In this document: positions 1-11,575 of the stretch, piece by piece | Layout of the letters: every line of letters begins with the position of its first letter | Numbering within the stretch: the first letter of the stretch is position 1 | DNA from: Sandaracinus amylolyticus | GTDB taxonomy: Bacteria; Myxococcota_A; Polyangia; Polyangiales; Sandaracinaceae | Assembly (NCBI RefSeq): GCF_000737325.1 | Contig: NZ_CP011125.1 | Coordinates: forward strand, 4,464,001 to 4,528,000 | DNA length: 64,000 nucleotides | Reading direction: 5' to 3' | The notes under the pieces: model-generated | Told to the model about the DNA's origin: nothing | The model's input: only the letters and a program-made list of their open reading frames with translations | Database searches by the model: none | Made by a program: the position numbers and the translations under genes

Positions 1-37
1 GGAATCGCGCGAGAGACCCGGGCCGTTCGCCCTTTGT

Positions 38-67
38 TTGACGCTCGATCACGGCCCGTGCTATCCG
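38..67 (+). promoter_or_regulatory. possible sigma70-like promoter before the sulfatase-like gene
   Basis: A TTGACG hexamer at 38-43 is followed 18 bases later by TATCCG at 62-67. The -35 is close to consensus and the -10 is weak. It would leave a leader of roughly 90 bases before the gene at 165. In DNA this GC-rich a chance match is possible. Confidence 0.3.
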
Positions 68-164
68 CGGGGCCACTGCACGCGCTCACAGGGAACGCCG
101 GTGCAGCGCCCGGCTCCGGCTGCCGGCGCGCTCCGACGTCCCGAAGGCGGGCGCCGGAGGGATG

Positions 165-2543
165 ATGTCGCGCACGAAGCTGTTCTGCCTGCTCGCGATC
201 GCGATCAGCACGGGGATCGCCGGTCTCGTCGGATGTGGACCGAGCTCCGAGGCGAGCACGGAGGGCAGCGCCGAGAGTGACACCGCCGCCGCCGCGGGCC
301 CCCAGGGCGCCGCCCCGGCCGCCGCGGCCTCGCTGCGCATGCAGCAGGACCTGCTCGACATCGCGCACCTCGCCGACGTCGACCACCACGGCCTCTACGT
401 CGACTTCGGCACGCCGGCGCGCATGAAGTACACGATCGGCCACTGGCGCACCGGCTGGGGCTCGGACGGCGCCGACGGCGACGAGACGTTCACCCACGCG
501 ACCGACGCGTCGCGCGTGTACTTCTCGATGCGCCAGGCCGGCCCGGTGACGATGCGCGTCCGCATGCGCCCGATCGGCTCGCGGCGCCTCCAGGTCTTCG
601 TCAACAACCGCTCGCTCCCCGAGGGCATCCAGCTCGCCGAGGGCGCCGAGTTCCGCGACTACGACATCGCGATCCCCGCCGACATGATCCGCGCGGGCGA
701 GAACGCGCTGCTCCTCCGCTTCGGCGGCACCACGCGCGTCGGCGACGAGAACGTCTCGGTCGCGGTCAGCTCGATCCGCTTCATCCCCGGCACGCCCACC
801 GAGGGCGAGCGCTTCCTCGCGCCCGATCTCGCGGCGCTCGTCGCGCAGATCGACGTCGGCGGCACCGAGCGCCGCGCGATCGCGGTGCGCGCCCCCACCA
901 CCGTCACGTATCACCTCGAGGTCCCGCAGGGCGGTCGCCTCGTGCTCGGCGTCGGCGGCGAGGGCACGGTCGCCGGCGCGCGCGCGCGCATCGTCGTGCA
1001 GCCCGAGGGCGGCGAGGCCGCCGAGGTCTACTCGGCCGCCGTGGGCAACCGCTGGGACGATCAGAACGTCGACCTCACGCGCTTCGCGGGCCAGGTCGTG
1101 CGCCTCGAGCTCATCGCCGAGGGCACGGGCGAGGGCGGCCGCGTCGCGTGGTCGGTCCCCGGCATCATGGTGGCGCCCCCGCAGGTCGCGGAGCTCCGCC
1201 CGGTGCGCAACGTCGTCGTGCTCCTCATCGACACGCTGCGCGCGAGCAAGCTGCGCCCGTTCAACCCGCAGTCGCGCGTGCGCACGCCGGTCCTCGAGCG
1301 CATCGCGCAGGAGGGCACCGTCTTCGAGGCGGCGCAGTCGCAGGAGAACTGGACGAAGCCGAGCGTCGCGTCGGTGCTCACCGGCCTCACGCCTTCGACC
1401 CACGGCGCGAAGACCGACGCCGCGCGCGTCCCCGACAGCGCCGAGCTCGTCAGCGAGGTGTTCGACGGCGCGGGCTTCGCGACCGGCTCGTTCCTCGCGA
1501 ACGGCTACGTCTCGGATCGCTTCGGGTTCCGCCAGGGCTGGGACCACTACGTCAACTACATCCGCGACAACCGCAGCACCGAGGCCGAGGACGTCTTCCG
1601 CGAGGCGGGTGACTTCATCGAGCAGCACAAGGACGAGCGCTTCTTCGTCTACATCCAGACGATCGATCCGCACGTCCCCTACGACCCGCCGGCCGAGTTC
1701 CTCTCGATGTACGACTCGCGTACGGACTACGCGGGCCAGGTGCGCCCCCGCATGACGGGCGAGCTGCTCGAGCGCGCGAAGCGCAACCCGCCCGAGGTCA
1801 CGTTCGACGCGAGCGATCGCCGCCGCCTCGAGGCGCTCCACGACGGCGAGATCAGCTACCACGATCGCGAGCTCGGCCGCTTCCTCGAGCGCCTCCAGCA
1901 GCTCGGCGTGGGCGAGGACACGCTGCTCGTCATCACCTCCGATCACGGCGAGGAGTTCAACGAGCACAACAGCTGGGGCCACGGCCACAGCCTCTATCAG
2001 GAGCTCATCAACGTCCCGCTGATCTTCTGGCGCCCCGGCGTCGTCCCCGCGCAGCGCGTCGCGCACACCGTCAGCACCATGCAGATCTCGCCGACGGTGC
2101 TCGAGCTCGCGCAGGTCCAGGGTCTGCGCAACGCCGAGGGGCGCGCGCTCACGCCCGAGCTCCGCGGTGAGATCCCGGCGGGCCCCCAGGTCGCGTTCAG
2201 CGACTTCCTCGACGATCGCCGCGCGATCCGCGCCGGTCGCTGGAAGCTGATCCTCCGCGGCCACAACCCGACGATGTTCGACCTGCAGAGCGACCCCGGC
2301 GAGCAGCGCGAGCTCGACATGAACCGCCACCCGATCGCGGCGCGCTACCTGCGCGTGCTGATCGGCCAGTACCTCGGCGCGATCGATCGCGGGAATTGGC
2401 TCAGCGCGGATCAGCGCGCCCGCACGCAGCTCGGCACGGAGTCGATCGAGATCGATCCCGTGCTCTGCGCGCAGCTGCGCGAGCTGGGTTACGGCTGCAC
2501 CGAGGGAACCGCGCCGCCTTCGGCGGTCGGCCAGACCGACTGA
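165..2543 (+). CDS. sulfatase-like (alkaline phosphatase superfamily) lipoprotein
   Basis: The product is about 792 residues. It begins with a lipoprotein signal (hydrophobic stretch, then a Gly-Cys lipobox near residue 25), so it should be an exported lipid-anchored enzyme. An acidic/alanine linker leads to a beta-rich region (about 60-335) and then a sulfatase fold (about 345-720), seen in the metal site NVVVLLIDTLRA, the segment SDHGEEF and the HGHS motif. The usual formylglycine signature (Cys/Ser-x-Pro-x-Arg) is absent. The equivalent site reads NWTKPSVASVLTG, so a Thr may be the nucleophile, as in phosphoglycerol transferases, or the substrate may not be a sulfate ester. Two adjacent ATGs exist at 162 and 165. 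The second is chosen because the GGAGG at 156-160 is better spaced. The specific substrate is unknown. Confidence 0.85.
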   Translation: MSRTKLFCLLAIAISTGIAGLVGCGPSSEASTEGSAESDTAAAAGPQGAAPAAAASLRMQQDLLDIAHLADVDHHGLYVDFGTPARMKYTIGHWRTGWGSDGADGDETFTHATDASRVYFSMRQAGPVTMRVRMRPIGSRRLQVFVNNRSLPEGIQLAEGAEFRDYDIAIPADMIRAGENALLLRFGGTTRVGDENVSVAVSSIRFIPGTPTEGERFLAPDLAALVAQIDVGGTERRAIAVRAPTTVTYHLEVPQGGRLVLGVGGEGTVAGARARIVVQPEGGEAAEVYSAAVGNRWDDQNVDLTRFAGQVVRLELIAEGTGEGGRVAWSVPGIMVAPPQVAELRPVRNVVVLLIDTLRASKLRPFNPQSRVRTPVLERIAQEGTVFEAAQSQENWTKPSVASVLTGLTPSTHGAKTDAARVPDSAELVSEVFDGAGFATGSFLANGYVSDRFGFRQGWDHYVNYIRDNRSTEAEDVFREAGDFIEQHKDERFFVYIQTIDPHVPYDPPAEFLSMYDSRTDYAGQVRPRMTGELLERAKRNPPEVTFDASDRRRLEALHDGEISYHDRELGRFLERLQQLGVGEDTLLVITSDHGEEFNEHNSWGHGHSLYQELINVPLIFWRPGVVPAQRVAHTVSTMQISPTVLELAQVQGLRNAEGRALTPELRGEIPAGPQVAFSDFLDDRRAIRAGRWKLILRGHNPTMFDLQSDPGEQRELDMNRHPIAARYLRVLIGQYLGAIDRGNWLSADQRARTQLGTESIEIDPVLCAQLRELGYGCTEGTAPPSAVGQTD

Positions 2544-2558
2544 TCAGCTGACCCGAAC

Positions 2559-2635
2559 ATCGGCTCGCCCGGAGGTCCCTCCCGTCCGCGCGCTCCGCGC
2601 GCTCCCTTGCCGAACCTCCGGGACGAGCACTCCTG
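2559..2635 (-). repeat. single copy of a dispersed palindromic repeat
   Basis: This stretch, 16 bases after the sulfatase-like gene, shares its layout and most bases with the units of the two four-copy arrays at 28876-29238 (opposite orientation) and 42925-43262 (same orientation). The shared blocks are a CGGCTCGCCCG edge, a GTCCGCGCGC-loop-GCGCGCTCC hairpin and a GGGACGAGCACTCC edge. The central GCGCGC palindrome would fold as a stem-loop and could stop or stabilise the upstream transcript. Confidence 0.75.
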
Positions 2636-2715
2636 TCTTCACTGACATCACGTCGTCACCCGAACGGCCCGCCCACGCGGGCCGTTCGCATTCCGTCAGC
2701 TAGTCTGCGCGCCTC

Positions 2716-5541
<2,826 letters not shown>

Positions 5542-5608
5542 GCGGCGCCCGCGGGCCGGTCGCGGGGGCGCGCTCGGCCGCGCGCCGCGACGCGATCCGC
5601 TGCGCCGC

Positions 5609-5860
5609 GAGCCGTCCTGCGGGAGGACGAGGCGTGGATCTCGCGCCCGCGAGTCGTCCTGCGAGAGGACGAGACGTGGATCGCGCTTCCGAGCCTCGTC
5701 CTGTGGGAGGACGAGACGCGGATCGCGCTTCCGAACCTCGTCCTGTGGGAGGACGAGACGCGGATCGCGCTTCCGAACCTCGTCCTGCGGGAGGACGGCA
5801 CCCGGATCGCGCTTCCGAGCCTCGTCCTGCCACAGGACGGCACGCGGTGCGCGCCGCGGC
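5609..5860 (+). repeat. tandem array of 42-bp hairpin-bearing repeats
   Basis: About six units follow polA. The best-kept unit spacing is 42 bases, with the shared core GCGCTTCCGA-CCTCGTCCT. Most units carry a self-complementary CTCGTCCT-loop-AGGACGAG (8-base stem, 5-base loop). The arms covary in part: the last unit has CCACAGG in place of GTGGGAGG. The array occupies most of the 395-base gap between polA and the convergent gene at 5937. I see no coding signal in it. Open frames across it are a by-product of the multiple-of-three period. Confidence 0.85.
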
Positions 5861-5936
5861 ATCCCGTCCTGGCACGAGTCGTCACGTCGCGGCACCGTCC
5901 GCCTCTCGACGCGGCGCGGCGGATCGCGTGCGAGCC

Positions 5937-6833
5937 TCAGATCACTGCACGCAGGCTCCCCGCCGGAGCCAGCGACGGCAGCTCGGGATGGAGTGCGCTC
6001 CACACGATCGCAGCGGTCTCCACGATGCGCGGCCCCGGCCGGTTGAAGTACGCGTTGCCGTCCGCGATCCACAGCGGGCGATCCGCGAGCGGGCCGAGCT
6101 TCGCCTTCACCGCGTCGAGCTCGCGCTCGGTCTGCGCGATCGGGAACCCACACGGCGCGAGCAGCACGACCTCGATCGCGTCGGCGGCCGCGTGGATCTC
6201 GCTCCACGCGATCGCGCGTGTCGGCGCGCCCTCGTGCGCGAGCACCGGCGCGCCCCCCGCGACGCGCACGAGCTCCGGCGTCCAGTGCCCGGCCACCATC
6301 GGAGGCTCGAGCCACTCGAGCACCAGCACGCCGCGCGTCGCACCGCGCGCGCTCGCGACCTCGCGCAGCCGCGCGTCCATCGAATCGATCACGCGGGTGG
6401 GGTCGGCGTCGATCGCCGTCGCGACGCGGCGAACGTCCTCTCGCACGTCGTCGAGCGTGCGCGGCGCGAGCGAGACGATCGCGACGTCGCGGCCGATCGC
6501 CCGACACGCCGCGGCGTGCACCTCGGCCGACGGGATCGCGCACACCGCGCACGCGTCCTGGGTGACGATCACGTCGGGCGCGAGCGCGCGCAGCAGCACC
6601 TCGTCGACGTCGTAGAGCGAGAGCCCCGCGACCGCGCGCTCCCGCACCGCCGCGTCGATCGCCGACGACGACGCGTGCGGATCGATCGAGGTGCGCGTGA
6701 CGCGCGGCAGTGATCGCGCCGTCTCCGGGAAGTCGCACTCGTGCGAGACCCCGACGACGCGCTCGCCGGCGCCGAGCGCGAACAGGATCTCGGTCGCGGC
6801 AGGAAGGAGCGAGACGATGCGTGAGGAGGTCAC
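5937..6833 (-). CDS. BtuF-like (cobalamin/Fe3+ type) substrate-binding protein
   Basis: The 298 residues begin RIVSLLPAATEILFALGAG, the classic opening of BtuF-like periplasmic binding proteins, and continue with ECDFPE and PRVT motifs typical of the cobalamin-binding subgroup. No signal peptide is visible: the GTG start at 6833 leads straight into the fold, so the protein may be cytoplasmic or a binding-fold protein with another job. A Cys-x-x-Cys pair (DACAVCAIP) near residue 95 is typical of this subgroup. No ABC permease or ATPase lies nearby. It is divergent from the hydrolase at 6894. Confidence 0.8.
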   Translation of the reverse strand: MTSSRIVSLLPAATEILFALGAGERVVGVSHECDFPETARSLPRVTRTSIDPHASSSAIDAAVRERAVAGLSLYDVDEVLLRALAPDVIVTQDACAVCAIPSAEVHAAACRAIGRDVAIVSLAPRTLDDVREDVRRVATAIDADPTRVIDSMDARLREVASARGATRGVLVLEWLEPPMVAGHWTPELVRVAGGAPVLAHEGAPTRAIAWSEIHAAADAIEVVLLAPCGFPIAQTERELDAVKAKLGPLADRPLWIADGNAYFNRPGPRIVETAAIVWSALHPELPSLAPAGSLRAVI

Positions 6834-6893
6834 GCCACGAGGATGGATCGATCTCGCTCGTCCCGTGCTCGACTCCGACTATCCTCTCGCTCG

Positions 6894-7718
6894 ATGCTGG
6901 TCGAGACGCGACGCTGCGGGCGGCTCTACGTCGACGTGCGAGGCGAAGGATCGCCCATCGTCCTCTGGCCCTCGGTGCTCTGCAGCGGCGCGATGTGGAG
7001 CTCCATCCCCGAGGAGCTCTCGCGCGCGCATCGCGTCATCAACATCGACGGTCCGGGGCACGGTCGGAGCGCGCGGGTGCGCGAGCCGTACACGCTCGAC
7101 GACAACGTCGACGCCGCGCTCGCGGTGCTGGACGCGTGCGGCGTGCGCCGCGCGGTGTGGTGCGGGCTGTCGTGGGGCGCGATGGTCGGCATGCGCCTCG
7201 CGTTGCGGGCGCCGGAGCGCATCTCGGGGCTCGTGCTGATCGACGGCAACGCGGACCGCGAGGTCCCGGAGAAGCTCCCGGCGTACCGCGCGATGGCGAT
7301 GATCTCGCGTGTGCTCGGCCCGATCCCACCGCTGCTCGATCGGCTCGAGCCGATCTACTTCTCGCCGTACTCGCTGCGCGCGAACCGCCCGATCGTCGAC
7401 GCGTTCCGGCGCGGCGTCGCGTCGATGGATCGCGAGTCGATCCGCCGCGCGGTCGACGCGGTGATCCTCGGACGCGAGGACCTGCGCCCGCAGCTTCCGC
7501 GCATCGAGGCGCCGACGCTCGTGGTGGTGGGCGCCGACGACGTCGCGACCCCACGCGCGCGCTCCGAGGACATCGTCTCGGGCATCCGCGGCGCGCGTCT
7601 GGTGCAGATCCCGCGCGCGGGCCATCTGAGCGCGTGGGAGCAGCCCGACGCGGTCCGCGAAGCGATCGAGGGCTTCCTCGCGACGCTCGCACCCCAGGGC
7701 GCCCGCCGCACGGCGTGA
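6894..7718 (+). CDS. alpha/beta-fold hydrolase
   Basis: About 274 residues from the ATG at 6894; an upstream in-frame ATG at 6843 would add a poorly conserved Arg/Ser-rich tail. The fold is shown by the strand and oxyanion region PIVLWPSVLCSG, the nucleophile elbow CGLSWGAMVG (Gly-x-Ser-x-Gly with Ser as the likely nucleophile), a late Asp (VVGADDVATP) and a catalytic His in AGHLSAWEQPD. This resembles the 3-oxoadipate enol-lactonase and haloperoxidase-like group. The substrate cannot be told from sequence. Confidence 0.88.
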   Translation: MLVETRRCGRLYVDVRGEGSPIVLWPSVLCSGAMWSSIPEELSRAHRVINIDGPGHGRSARVREPYTLDDNVDAALAVLDACGVRRAVWCGLSWGAMVGMRLALRAPERISGLVLIDGNADREVPEKLPAYRAMAMISRVLGPIPPLLDRLEPIYFSPYSLRANRPIVDAFRRGVASMDRESIRRAVDAVILGREDLRPQLPRIEAPTLVVVGADDVATPRARSEDIVSGIRGARLVQIPRAGHLSAWEQPDAVREAIEGFLATLAPQGARRTA

Positions 7719-7958
7719 TCGTCGCGGCACGCGCCGCGCGCACGCGTGACGGCGTGACCGAGCACGCGCAGGTGGCACGTGGACGAGCACGTGGAACGAG
7801 CACGTGCACGCGCACGGTGCGACGTCGGCTGCGGCGACGATGGCCGAGCGGCGAGCCCATCGCCATCGAGGCGAGGCGCGAAGCGCGAGCCCGTTCCGCG
7901 ATGACGACGATCCGCGAGGACTAGCGAGGCCCCCGTGCCCCCCGCCCGGGCCGAGACC

Positions 7959-9158
7959 TCACCCCGCGCGGCCGATCAGCCGCCGAGCGATCCGAACCGC
8001 GAACGCCCCGTCATCGGGCCGCAGCTTCGTCTGCCACCCGAGCCGAAGTCGCGTCCCCCGCCACTCGATCGACCGCGACATCGCCGCATAAGGCCAGATC
8101 GCGAGCAGCAGCACGTCCTTCAGCGGCGCGCAGAGCAGCAGCTTCCACGGCATCGCCTCGCCGCGCGTCCGGCGCAGCAGCATCGCGTCCGTGCTCGCCT
8201 TCGCGATCACCAGCGCGAGCAGCGCCGCCACGAAGCGCACGTCGAAGCCCGACAGCACCGTCGCGATCACCGCCAGGCCCACCGGGTTCGCGAACACGTC
8301 CGCGACGAACGCGGGAGGGTGGATCACCGCGCGCATCTTCAGCCATCGCGCGTGGCGGCTCATGAACCGGTCGATCGTCACGTCGTGGTTCACGTTCTCC
8401 GCGACGGTCGTCGAGAGGATCACCTTGCGGCCCGCCTTCTCGAACGCGCGCCCGAGCAAGTAGTCCTCCGCGAGCACGTCCTTCACGCGCTCGAGCCCAC
8501 CGAGCTCGTCCAGCACGCTGCGGCGGAACAGCATCGACTTGCCGATCACGCACGTCACGCCGAAGTAGCGCAGCGCGAAGCACGTCGACGGCGCGATCAT
8601 CGCCGAGAGCTGCAGGTTCTCCATCGCCGCGCCCGGCGATCGCTCGCCGACGCCGACGACCATGCTCGAGAGCAGCGCGCCGTCCTCCTCGATCAGCTCG
8701 CTCACCACGCGGCGCAGGTAGTCCGGTCGCGCGCGCACGTTCGCGTCGCTCTGCAGCACGAGATCGTGCTTCGCCGCGCGCAGCGCGCCCGCGAGGTTCG
8801 CGACCTTCGGGTTGAGGCCGTACTCGGGATCCGAGAGCACGAACCGCACGCTGATCTCGGGGTACCGCGCCGCCACGCGACGCGCGACCGGGAGCGCGTC
8901 GTCGTCGGGCTCGGCGGTCGCGAACACGATCTCGATCGGCCCGCCGTAGTCCTGCGTGAAGAACGACTCGAGGTTCTGCTCGAGCGACTCCTCGATCCCC
9001 TTGAGCGGCTTGAGCAGCGAGACCGCTGGCAGTCGATCGTTCGCGATCGCGCGCGCGCGTCTCCTCGTGTGCCGCAGCGTCGCGATCGCGCCGAGCCCGA
9101 AGAAACCGTACGCGAACACCGCGCAACCGAGCACGATCCAGGGCAGCATTTCCACCAT
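7959..9158 (-). CDS. family 2 glycosyltransferase, ceramide glucosyltransferase/HpnI-like
   Basis: The 399 residues start with a membrane segment (about 4-28), followed by a GT-A domain: LLKPLKGIEESLEQNL, then DDDALP, the SDAN block (DXD equivalent), EDYLLG, and an RHARW motif that fits the (Q/R)XXRW signature of processive family-2 enzymes. Two or three membrane segments follow near residues 285-345. This is the architecture of ceramide glucosyltransferases and of HpnI, which acts on hopanoids. It probably glycosylates a membrane lipid from the cytoplasmic face. No hopanoid or sphingolipid genes are adjacent, so the acceptor is open. Confidence 0.85.
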   Translation of the reverse strand: MVEMLPWIVLGCAVFAYGFFGLGAIATLRHTRRRARAIANDRLPAVSLLKPLKGIEESLEQNLESFFTQDYGGPIEIVFATAEPDDDALPVARRVAARYPEISVRFVLSDPEYGLNPKVANLAGALRAAKHDLVLQSDANVRARPDYLRRVVSELIEEDGALLSSMVVGVGERSPGAAMENLQLSAMIAPSTCFALRYFGVTCVIGKSMLFRRSVLDELGGLERVKDVLAEDYLLGRAFEKAGRKVILSTTVAENVNHDVTIDRFMSRHARWLKMRAVIHPPAFVADVFANPVGLAVIATVLSGFDVRFVAALLALVIAKASTDAMLLRRTRGEAMPWKLLLCAPLKDVLLLAIWPYAAMSRSIEWRGTRLRLGWQTKLRPDDGAFAVRIARRLIGRAG

Positions 9159-9304
9159 CGGGATCCCCCGGGGAGGGCACGCGCGAACGGCTCGCGTGCA
9201 GTACGGAAGAAGCTTCTAAGCGGGCGGTGTGGCGGGCGCGGGTCGAGACGGGGCCGAACGATGTCACGGAGCGTGACCGCCCCGCAAACCCTGCGCGCGG
9301 CGCG

Positions 9305-9985
9305 TCAATAGCACGCGCGCGCGCAGGTGCGGAGCTGGGCCCGGCACGCGCGCTCGCACGCGAAGCGATCGAACTCGTCGCAGCGCGCCGTGCACGCGAG
9401 CCACGAGGGCCGGCACGCCGCCGCGCAGTGCGCGGGCTCGACGATCGGCATCACCGCCGGGCGCGACGCACGACGCTCACGCGCGCTCGGCGTCGAGCGC
9501 GGCGCCTCGGGCGATCCGACGAGCTCGGCCTGGCGCCCATCGCTCGGCGTCACCTCGGGCGCGCGCTCGACGGGCGGCGTCGCGCCGAGGTCGACGCTCG
9601 CCGGCTCGGGCGCGCGCACCGGCTCGTCGGCGCTCGTGCTCGAGGCCTCGGCGACGTGCTGGGCCTCCGATGCGATCGCCGGGCTCGTCTCCGTGAGCGG
9701 CACCGGGTCCGCGTCGCTCCCGCCCGTCGCGAGCGCGACGACCGCAGCGCGCTCGGGATCGAGCCGGAGGAGCCGCTCGCGCACGTAGTCGATGCGCGCC
9801 GGGTCCTGACCTTCCTGCCAGTGCGCGGCCCACGCCTGCCAGCACGCGCGTCGCTCCTCGACCGGCACGCGACGATCGAGATCCGCTGCGTAGCAGCGCT
9901 CGAAGTACACCTCGCTGCGGTGCACGCGACGTAGACTCGGGCCACACCCGATCGCGGCGATCGTCATCCCGATCGCGAACAGCAT
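9305..9985 (-). CDS. hypothetical lipoprotein with Cys-rich C-terminus
   Basis: About 226 residues from the ATG at 9985, which gives a short lipoprotein signal (MLFAIGMTIAAIGC). A more upstream start would overlap the divergent gene. A helical region (40-95) is followed by an Ala/Glu/Pro-rich linker (100-190) and a compact tail with eight cysteines in CxxxC spacings, probably disulfide-bonded outside the cytoplasm. Family not recognised. Confidence 0.7.
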   Translation of the reverse strand: MLFAIGMTIAAIGCGPSLRRVHRSEVYFERCYAADLDRRVPVEERRACWQAWAAHWQEGQDPARIDYVRERLLRLDPERAAVVALATGGSDADPVPLTETSPAIASEAQHVAEASSTSADEPVRAPEPASVDLGATPPVERAPEVTPSDGRQAELVGSPEAPRSTPSARERRASRPAVMPIVEPAHCAAACRPSWLACTARCDEFDRFACERACRAQLRTCARACY

Positions 9986-10037
9986 GCGGACCGCGGCGAG
10001 CACGACTGCCGAGCAACCTATCACCCCGGGGTGGGGC

Positions 10038-10565
10038 ATGCTCGATCTCGCGCACCTCGGTCGGCTGCACCTCGCGTGGAGCGCGCACGGCCTCGTGTGG
10101 ATCGAGCAGCTCGCGCTCGACGTCGATCACGACGCGCGCGTGCGCTGGCTGCCCGAGGTGCCGCGCGACGCGAGCGCGAGCGACGTCCCCGCGCGCTTCG
10201 CCGATCCGCTGCGCGCGTTCGACGCGGGCGCGCCGATCGATCCCGCGACGCTCGACGTCGATCTGCGCGGCACCGAGTTCCAGAACCGCGTCTGGTCCGC
10301 GCTGCGCGCGGTGGGGCGCGGGCAGGTGCGCACGTACGCGGGGCTCGCGGCCGACGCCGGGTCGCCTCGCGCGATGCGCGCCGTCGGCATGGCGATGTCG
10401 AGGAACCCGATCCCGATCGTCGTGCCCTGTCATCGCATCATCGCGCAGGGCTCGCGCATCGGCGGCTACACCGGCGGTCTTCCGCGCAAGCGCGTGCTCC
10501 TCGCGCTCGAGGGGGTCGGCATCGACGGCGATCGCGTGATCGGATCGCAGCTCTCGCTGCTGTGA
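10038..10565 (+). CDS. ogt: methylated-DNA-protein-cysteine methyltransferase
   Basis: About 175 residues. The enzyme repairs O6-alkylguanine by moving the alkyl group to its own cysteine. The active-site motif VVPCHRIIAQ is intact, preceded by the helix-turn-helix and arginine-finger region (TYAGLAADAGSPRAMRAVG) and the FQNRVW segment. The chosen ATG at 10038 has GGGGTGGGG just upstream. An in-frame ATG at 9984 would overlap the promoter region of the divergent lipoprotein gene. It is one of several DNA-repair genes in the window. Confidence 0.95.
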   Translation: MLDLAHLGRLHLAWSAHGLVWIEQLALDVDHDARVRWLPEVPRDASASDVPARFADPLRAFDAGAPIDPATLDVDLRGTEFQNRVWSALRAVGRGQVRTYAGLAADAGSPRAMRAVGMAMSRNPIPIVVPCHRIIAQGSRIGGYTGGLPRKRVLLALEGVGIDGDRVIGSQLSLL

Positions 10566-10586
10566 CTGTGCTACGCACCGCGCGCG

Positions 10587-11510
10587 ATGCGCCGGTACGC
10601 TCTCGCGCTGCTGCTCTGTCTGCCGGGCTGTTGCTCGTCGTGCGGGTGCGGCGCCGCGGCTCCGCTCGCGGGCGGCCCGACGCCCTACGCGCGCTGCGCG
10701 ATCGCCGACCCGCCTCCCGCCCGCAGCGCTCGCGTGGGTGATCTCACGTGGCGCATCGAGGACCGCTCGCTGGCGATCGAGGGGCTCCCCGAGTCGTTCC
10801 CGATCGCGCTCGCGCGCGGCCCGGCACCGTTCCGCGATCCGCTCGCGCTCGACGCGCTCGGCCCGGCGCGGCTGCTCGTGGTGATCGGCTCGCTCGGCGA
10901 CGACGAGGCCACCGCCACCGCGAACGTCGCAGCGCTCGGGCAGCTCTCGATCCCCACGTTGATCCTCGCGGGAGGGCGCGACGATCCCGCGCACCTCCGC
11001 GCCGCGCTCGACGCGCTCGAGGAGCCCGCGCGTGACCGGGTGATCGACGTCTCCGCGCTGCGCTCCGTGCGCATCGGCACACACCTCGTGCTCGTGCCCG
11101 CCGCGGGCGCTCCCGAGGGCCGGTACGCGCGCGCCGACACCGCGTGCGGCCTCGGCGCGGACGATGCCGAGGCCATCGCCGATGCGCTCGGCGATCCCGG
11201 CGAAGGAGAGCGACGCATCCTGCTCTCGTGGGCCGCTCCCGCGGCGATCGGCGCCGAGGGCGGTGACGCGGGCAGCCCCTCGATCGCGGCGCTCGCGAGC
11301 ACGATCGGCGCGCGACACGCGCTCGTCGCGTGGCCGGAGTCGCACGCCGGCCGTGTGCTCTCGAGCGACGACGCCGTGACCGCGTTCGCCCCTGCGCTCG
11401 CCGGTCCGGAGCTGGTCCGCGCCGACGGGAGCCGCGCGCCGAGCCGCCCTCTGCTGCTCACGATCGGGCCCTCGGGAATCGGCACGACGCCTGCCCCGGA
11501 CTCTCCTTGA
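10587..11510 (+). CDS. lipoprotein with possible degenerate metallophosphoesterase fold
   Basis: The 307 residues open with a signal ending in LPGC followed by more Cys residues, so it is a lipoprotein. The body resembles a calcineurin-like phosphoesterase in outline: a strand then IGSLGDDE, later LILAGGRDDP in the position of GNHD, and WPESHAGR near the end. The metal ligands are mostly missing (no Asp-x-His at the first site, no Asn-His pair). It may be an inactive relative, and the assignment is tentative. It starts 21 bases after ogt. Confidence 0.65.
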   Translation: MRRYALALLLCLPGCCSSCGCGAAAPLAGGPTPYARCAIADPPPARSARVGDLTWRIEDRSLAIEGLPESFPIALARGPAPFRDPLALDALGPARLLVVIGSLGDDEATATANVAALGQLSIPTLILAGGRDDPAHLRAALDALEEPARDRVIDVSALRSVRIGTHLVLVPAAGAPEGRYARADTACGLGADDAEAIADALGDPGEGERRILLSWAAPAAIGAEGGDAGSPSIAALASTIGARHALVAWPESHAGRVLSSDDAVTAFAPALAGPELVRADGSRAPSRPLLLTIGPSGIGTTPAPDSP

Positions 11511-11534
11511 CTCCCCGAAGGCCTCTTCTATACC
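11507..11534 (+). promoter_or_regulatory. sigma70-like promoter of the yceD-rpmF-fab operon
   Basis: TTGACT (11507-11512) and TATACC (11529-11534) are separated by 16 bases, close to consensus for this GC-rich genome. The -35 sits on the stop codon of the preceding lipoprotein gene. Start of transcription would be near 11541, some 35 bases before yceD. Confidence 0.6.
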
Positions 11535-11575
11535 TAGCGCCCTTTTTCGGGGCCCTTTGCGGTCACCAAAGCGTC

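Noticed and set aside
7776-7806. Three CACGTG hexamers spaced 12-13 bases apart in the gap after the hydrolase gene
   Set aside because: The motif is regular and could be an operator, but it lies at the 3' ends of two convergent genes and not before a start, so I give it no role.
9159-9304. Small gene in the gap upstream of the glycosyltransferase gene
   Set aside because: No frame has a start with a plausible ribosome site and family-like protein. It is probably the glycosyltransferase promoter region.
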